Shown: positions 7,838 to 10,777 of the stretch, piece after piece
Layout of the letters: each line of letters begins with the position of its first letter
How positions within the stretch are numbered: the first letter of the stretch is position 1
Assembly: GCA_019894655.1 (NCBI GenBank)
Contig: JAGXNZ010000078.1
Span: 1 to 10,777 of the forward strand
Direction: 5' to 3'
Length of the DNA stretch: 10,777 nt
Source of the DNA: Promethearchaeota archaeon
GTDB taxonomy: Archaea; Asgardarchaeota; Lokiarchaeia; Sigynarchaeales; SOKP01
The notes under the pieces: model-generated
The model's database searches: none
Told to the model about the DNA's origin: nothing
The model's input: only the letters and a program-made list of their open reading frames with translations
Program-made: the position numbers and the translations under genes

Positions 7838-8989
7838 ATGAATGGAATTTGGGACATTAAATCTGATGCTATAAAGAAAGGTGATAACCTTAGGGATGTT
7901 TCATGTCTTATCGATGAAACTTTTAAAGACGAAAAGGGTTTTACTCATTACTTCTTTAGTAAAGCAAATTTTAATAATCCTTGGTACACTCAACCAGAAG
8001 ACGATTTAAAACTGTTTGAAAATTTTATTGAGGGTGGATCGAGAGCGTACCCTTCTGACGGTAGCGTCCCCTGTGATATAGTGGCTAATGAAGCGAGAAA
8101 AGTTCTCAAGAAAATTGAACTGTGTTCGCAAGATCCTAATCACCATTATTGTGAAGATGCGCGTTTAGTATTAAAAAACGGGAAATTTTCGTCAATCAGA
8201 GGTACGTTAAAACTCTATTTAGGCAAATATACTACCCGGGATTGGAGAAGAAAAAGATTTACAGACGATATCGATTTTTGGATGTTTCAGACCAATTTAT
8301 TAGACTCTTCTCTAAAGGAGTGTAGTTTTGTAAAAAATAAAGAAACAAGAGAATGGGAAAAAACCGTAGAATGGAAGAAATTTGAAACTAAAGAAAATAG
8401 GCGCGAAACGCTTTATGCTGCAAACAATCTTAATCAGCTACTTGATTTTGGAGCGGGTAGCTATCTCGAAGGTTCAAGTTTAAAGGAAATTTTTGATAAA
8501 AAAATTAAAAGAGGACACGATGTAGATTTAAGCGATATTATAAATGTAGCAATGGTGAACAATGGCATTGATGGGATTCACAAGGATGAATGGCTAGATG
8601 TATGGAATTCTTTTGAACAGGCAGCTAATACGCGAAATACTAGAAGCACATCTAATTTAATAAGTTTTTGTCGTTATTCCTTTGCTATTGCAGATCATCT
8701 CGAAAAAGTTGGCGAGGCTATCAGAAAGCATAAAGATCTTATTTTTAATAAATCCAAATTTCCAGACGAGAAGATAAAATCACTCTGTAGAATCTCTACT
8801 CATTGGGAAAAATTTTATGATGATAACGGAGTAGATGAAGCCAGAAAGATGATTCATGATTTTTACGATGAACAAGCAGAAGAGAAACCATTGTACGCAC
8901 AAAATATAAGAATATTTGCTAAAAAAATTCTAAAATTACTTAATTCCAAATACGAATATATTAAGGTTATATTCGATATTAAGCATTAA
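7838..8989 (+). CDS. Putative AbiEii/DUF1814-like nucleotidyltransferase-fold protein
   Basis: Not a close match to any family I can name, but two segments resemble AbiEii-type (DUF1814) nucleotidyltransferases, known as toxins of type IV toxin-antitoxin pairs. First, G122-T-L-K-L-Y-L at 122-128 followed by R140-F-T-D-D144-I-D146-F, like the family's GGTSL and RFSEDIDL pattern; D144 and D146 would be the metal-binding pair. Second, K221-K-I-K-R-G-H-D-V-D230-L-S-D233-I-I-N, like the later K-x-R-x-x-D-L-x-D motif. The spacing between GTL and DID (about 20 residues) is a little longer than usual and the first glycine is Arg. Residues 1-110 and the charged helical tail after 245 are unassigned. 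The length is 383, with no signal peptide or membrane segment. No antitoxin-like gene is next to it: the divergent neighbour has a zinc ribbon and the downstream one is glutaredoxin-like. The coding frame is certain; the fold is an inference from motifs. The start ATG lacks a good ribosome binding site. Confidence 0.8.
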   Translation: MNGIWDIKSDAIKKGDNLRDVSCLIDETFKDEKGFTHYFFSKANFNNPWYTQPEDDLKLFENFIEGGSRAYPSDGSVPCDIVANEARKVLKKIELCSQDPNHHYCEDARLVLKNGKFSSIRGTLKLYLGKYTTRDWRRKRFTDDIDFWMFQTNLLDSSLKECSFVKNKETREWEKTVEWKKFETKENRRETLYAANNLNQLLDFGAGSYLEGSSLKEIFDKKIKRGHDVDLSDIINVAMVNNGIDGIHKDEWLDVWNSFEQAANTRNTRSTSNLISFCRYSFAIADHLEKVGEAIRKHKDLIFNKSKFPDEKIKSLCRISTHWEKFYDDNGVDEARKMIHDFYDEQAEEKPLYAQNIRIFAKKILKLLNSKYEYIKVIFDIKH

Positions 8990-9010
8990 TTTTCAAATTA
9001 TAAAAAAAAA

Positions 9011-9020
9011 ATTTAATAAT
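9011..9020 (+). promoter_or_regulatory. TATA-like element of the glutaredoxin-like gene
   Basis: ATTTAATAAT is centred 26-27 bases before the ATG at 9042, ideal for a leaderless transcript. It supports ATG 9042 over the in-frame TTG at 9021, which falls between the TATA element and the expected transcription start. Confidence 0.5.
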
Positions 9021-9041
9021 TTGTGTTTTAATTTTTCAATT

Positions 9042-9338
9042 ATGACCCAATTTAAGATTGTTATTAAAAAAAGTTGTTTTTTCTGTGAAAAGCTATTGAC
9101 CTGGCTCGAGGAAAAAACTGTTGATTATAAAGTATTAGACTACCAAGATCCTAAAGATTTTAACGATCCTTTAATGAAAAATCCTACGTTTAATAGCCTT
9201 TATTGTGATATGAGTGCATGTGTTGAAAGCTTACCTCTAGTAGTGAAAAACGATAAAGAGTTTTTCTACAGTGAAATTTGGGATTTAGTCAACAACACGA
9301 TCGTAGAAGAAAAAGCTAAAGAGATTTTTGAAATCTAA
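9042..9338 (+). CDS. Small glutaredoxin/NrdH-like thioredoxin-fold protein
   Basis: This 98-residue protein has a beta strand (FKIVIKK, 4-10) leading into a redox-type C12-F-F-C15 motif at the start of a helix, then a second strand (DYKVLDY, 28-34) and L64-P65-L-V-V where thioredoxin folds carry the cis-proline and next strand. This is the glutaredoxin/NrdH layout: cytosolic dithiol exchange with an unknown partner. The motif is CFFC rather than the common CPYC, and a second cysteine pair, C55 and C60, lies just before the cis-proline. A charged helix ends the protein. The ATG at 9042 was chosen because a TATA-like element is centred 26-27 bases upstream; an in-frame TTG at 9021 would add seven residues (FSI just before Met) and is less likely. 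It lies 52 bp after the nucleotidyltransferase-like gene on the same strand but seems to have its own promoter. Confidence 0.82.
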   Translation: MTQFKIVIKKSCFFCEKLLTWLEEKTVDYKVLDYQDPKDFNDPLMKNPTFNSLYCDMSACVESLPLVVKNDKEFFYSEIWDLVNNTIVEEKAKEIFEI

Positions 9339-9360
9339 TTTTATTTATTTGTGGCATTAT

Positions 9361-9384
9361 TTCGTGAAACTGAATTTTCACGAA
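9361..9384. repeat. Perfect 9-bp inverted repeat (hairpin)
   Basis: TTCGTGAAA (9361-9369) and TTTCACGAA (9376-9384) are exact reverse complements around a 6-base loop. It starts 22 bases after the stop of the glutaredoxin-like gene and lies between it and the convergent membrane protein gene. It is not followed by a T run, so it is not a bacterial-type terminator. It could stabilise the 3' end of the message or bind a dimeric protein. Confidence 0.7.
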
Positions 9385-9463
9385 GAATCGAGAGTCAAAT
9401 AAAACTATCGAAAGAGAGATTTTTTAACACTTTTCAGTAATTTCAGTAAAGAGAACTTTCAAG

Positions 9464-9471
9464 AAAAAAAA
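9464..9471 (-). terminator. T8 tract, likely terminator of the MFS/membrane protein pair
   Basis: On the minus strand a run of eight T begins directly after the stop codon of the 148-residue membrane protein gene. U tracts of this type end archaeal transcripts. The rest of 9339-9471 contains the inverted repeat and no open frame that looks coding. Confidence 0.5.
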
Positions 9472-9918
9472 TTATGATTTTTCTGGTTCCATATATAATT
9501 TTGGATAAATAAAAGCAACAACAATAACAAACAAAAGTAAAAACGGTATTGAAATTATAATTGGGGAGAAATTTTCTCCATCAGAATTGAGTATAAGCGA
9601 TGCTGGAATGGAAAGAATTAATGGAATCAATTCTCCGATTACTCCTAAAATAATAAGCCATTTTCGTGATAGTTTTTCGCCTAAAAATCTAATTATTGCA
9701 TACAAGATAACAATTCGAAAGATGTAGAATTGTATATAGTATTGCAAAGCCACTAAATATCTGAAAGAATAATAAGTTGAATATTCCCAAAGCATTGCTG
9801 TAATTGAATTTGGACCGGGGCCTAAATCTACATGATATCCAAATGGAGCTAATAGAACGATTAGGATAGAAATAATGATTATAAAGAGAATTATCAAATT
9901 TTTTCTTTTAAGCGTCAT
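9472..9918 (-). CDS. Small membrane protein of unknown function
   Basis: Not recognised. It has 148 residues with four hydrophobic segments, at about 7-27 (after a basic MTLKRK start), 60-78, 87-109 and 117-138. A Gly/Pro loop (DLGPGPN, 31-37) and a Tyr-rich stretch (46-65) follow the first segment. The positive N terminus suggests it faces the cytoplasm. It starts 25 bp after the stop of the MFS transporter gene on the same strand and is followed by a T8 tract, so the two are probably one transcript. A helper role for the transporter is possible but unsupported by any motif. No ribosome binding site is obvious in the 25-bp gap. Confidence 0.8.
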   Translation of the reverse strand: MTLKRKNLIILFIIIISILIVLLAPFGYHVDLGPGPNSITAMLWEYSTYYSFRYLVALQYYIQFYIFRIVILYAIIRFLGEKLSRKWLIILGVIGELIPLILSIPASLILNSDGENFSPIIISIPFLLLFVIVVAFIYPKLYMEPEKS

Positions 9919-9943
9919 GATTGGAATTCAAACTATTACCATT

Positions 9944-10777
9944 TTAATTTGGATCAGAAAGATTGGATAGAATGTTTTGATCTTCATTTAATGGTTCTTC
10001 TTCTTTTAAAAATCGAAGTTTTGCAGCACCATGAAGTAACAAAAATCCAATGATGGCAATCATACTTAAAATTCCAGCAAAATACCATACCCAATTCGGT
10101 CCAATATAATCCATGACTAAACCCGCGAGTATAACACCAAAAAGGTTCGGAATCGACCAACTGAATCCGTATACAGCCATATACCGCCCTCGCTTATCTT
10201 CAGGAGCAAATAATGCAACTGCAGCTTGTGAGACTGGTATAACAATCATCTCCCCCACTGTTAGGATAAACATGGCTACGAAAAACAGGTATATTTCGGA
10301 GATAAAACCATACATCCCAAAGCCAATCATGTAAAGTAGCGTACCCAATGCCATCATTTTCATGGGTGCATACTTTGAAGTCCTGTTGGTTATCCAGAAT
10401 TGAAATAATACTACCATCAACGCATTGATGCTTACTAATATACCAAAGCCCTCCTTTGAGAATGCGTACACCGTCAGTAGAAATACCGATAATGTACTAT
10501 ATAATTGCATGTAAACTAACACCGTTACAACAGACACAGCAAGAAACATTATATAAACTGAATCTTTTAAAACTTCTTTATATCCTATGATGGTTTTCAT
10601 AACTGATTCTTCTGGTTTGTCATCTTGTTTTTCCGGTTTCGTTTCTGGAATGACAATGAATACAATAAATGCAGTAATTAAGCTACACACAGCGTCCGAA
10701 ATAAATAACAACATATAGGATTCGCTTGCTAAAAATCCACCGAGTATAGGACCAATGGTTGCTGAAACATTTACAGC
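9944..10777 (-). CDS. MFS transporter, N-terminal part outside window
   Basis: Major facilitator superfamily permease, probably a drug or small-molecule exporter in the cytoplasmic membrane. The frame is open to the right edge; 277 residues are visible, starting within the fifth helix of the usual twelve, so about 120-150 residues are missing. Seen: GPILGG at visible residues 9-14, the antiporter motif C typical of proton-driven exporters, helix 6 ending in IPET (43-46), a charged central loop (KPEKQDDKPEES), then six helices of the second half. The segment PEDKRGRY resembles the cytoplasmic loop seen in MdtH-like multidrug exporters. The tail after helix 12 is acidic and Asn-rich. The internal ATG at 10714 is not the start because the protein pattern continues upstream. 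The substrate cannot be told from sequence. Confidence 0.9.
   Translation of the reverse strand, partial: AVNVSATIGPILGGFLASESYMLLFISDAVCSLITAFIVFIVIPETKPEKQDDKPEESVMKTIIGYKEVLKDSVYIMFLAVSVVTVLVYMQLYSTLSVFLLTVYAFSKEGFGILVSINALMVVLFQFWITNRTSKYAPMKMMALGTLLYMIGFGMYGFISEIYLFFVAMFILTVGEMIVIPVSQAAVALFAPEDKRGRYMAVYGFSWSIPNLFGVILAGLVMDYIGPNWVWYFAGILSMIAIIGFLLLHGAAKLRFLKEEEPLNEDQNILSNLSDPN

Noticed and set aside
7838..8989. GGS at residues 66-68 as the first nucleotidyltransferase motif
   Set aside because: It is about 77 residues before the DxD pair, too far for the fold; GTL at 122-124 is the better candidate.
9021..9041. TTG start for the glutaredoxin-like gene
   Set aside because: The TATA element at 9011-9020 lies directly before it, so the TTG would be upstream of the expected transcription start.
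10113..10334. Plus-strand open frame opposite the MFS gene
   Set aside because: It lies opposite clear transporter helices and is a shadow.
1..10777. CRISPR arrays, tRNA or rRNA genes, insertion sequences
   Set aside because: No regularly spaced direct repeats, cloverleaf-like segments, conserved rRNA stretches, transposase motifs or terminal inverted repeats were seen in the gaps or genes.

Overview
The window is archaeal and AT-rich (about one third G+C by eye). The evidence is gene content: the C-terminal part of a FEN1-type flap endonuclease with a PCNA-binding tail, a full two-ring Cdc48/VAT AAA+ ATPase, and a HerA/DUF87-type ATPase. Several genes also have TATA-like elements placed roughly 20 to 30 bases before the start codon with no Shine-Dalgarno sequence, as expected for leaderless archaeal transcripts. 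An Asgard (Lokiarchaeia-like) or similar AT-rich mesophilic archaeon is a reasonable guess from overall style, but nothing here proves the lineage.

Layout. Left block, plus strand: 3' end of fen1 (1-387), cdc48 (473-2707), then a small winged-helix-like gene (about 2786-3061). The small gene has a good ribosome binding site but no ATG, GTG or TTG near it, so automated callers would probably miss it. It meets, and overlaps by 9 bp, a minus-strand block that runs from 7705 down to 3053: an orphan zinc-ribbon protein, a glycerol kinase-like FGGY kinase, a four-helix membrane protein and the HerA-like ATPase. These look like separately promoted genes rather than one operon, with an 11-base T tract between the membrane protein gene and herA. 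From a divergent intergenic region at 7706-7837, two plus-strand genes follow: a 383-residue protein with motifs resembling AbiEii/DUF1814 nucleotidyltransferases, and a small glutaredoxin-like CxxC protein. The right end holds a minus-strand pair: an MFS transporter that runs off the window and a 148-residue membrane protein 25 bp downstream of it. A perfect 9-bp hairpin lies between the glutaredoxin-like gene and this pair.

How the genes relate. The left block belongs to information processing and protein quality control (flap removal in replication and repair; Cdc48 unfoldase). HerA is a DNA end-resection or translocation motor in the best-known archaeal setting, but its usual partners (Mre11, Rad50, NurA) are not in this window. 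The kinase feeds glycerol into central or lipid metabolism. No classical multi-gene defence island, CRISPR array, insertion sequence, rRNA or tRNA is visible. The most interesting items are the hidden winged-helix gene with an apparent AUU or AUC start and the divergent AbiEii-like nucleotidyltransferase without a recognisable antitoxin partner.

Apart from the gap filled by the small winged-helix gene, no stretch of more than about 135 bases is without a gene.
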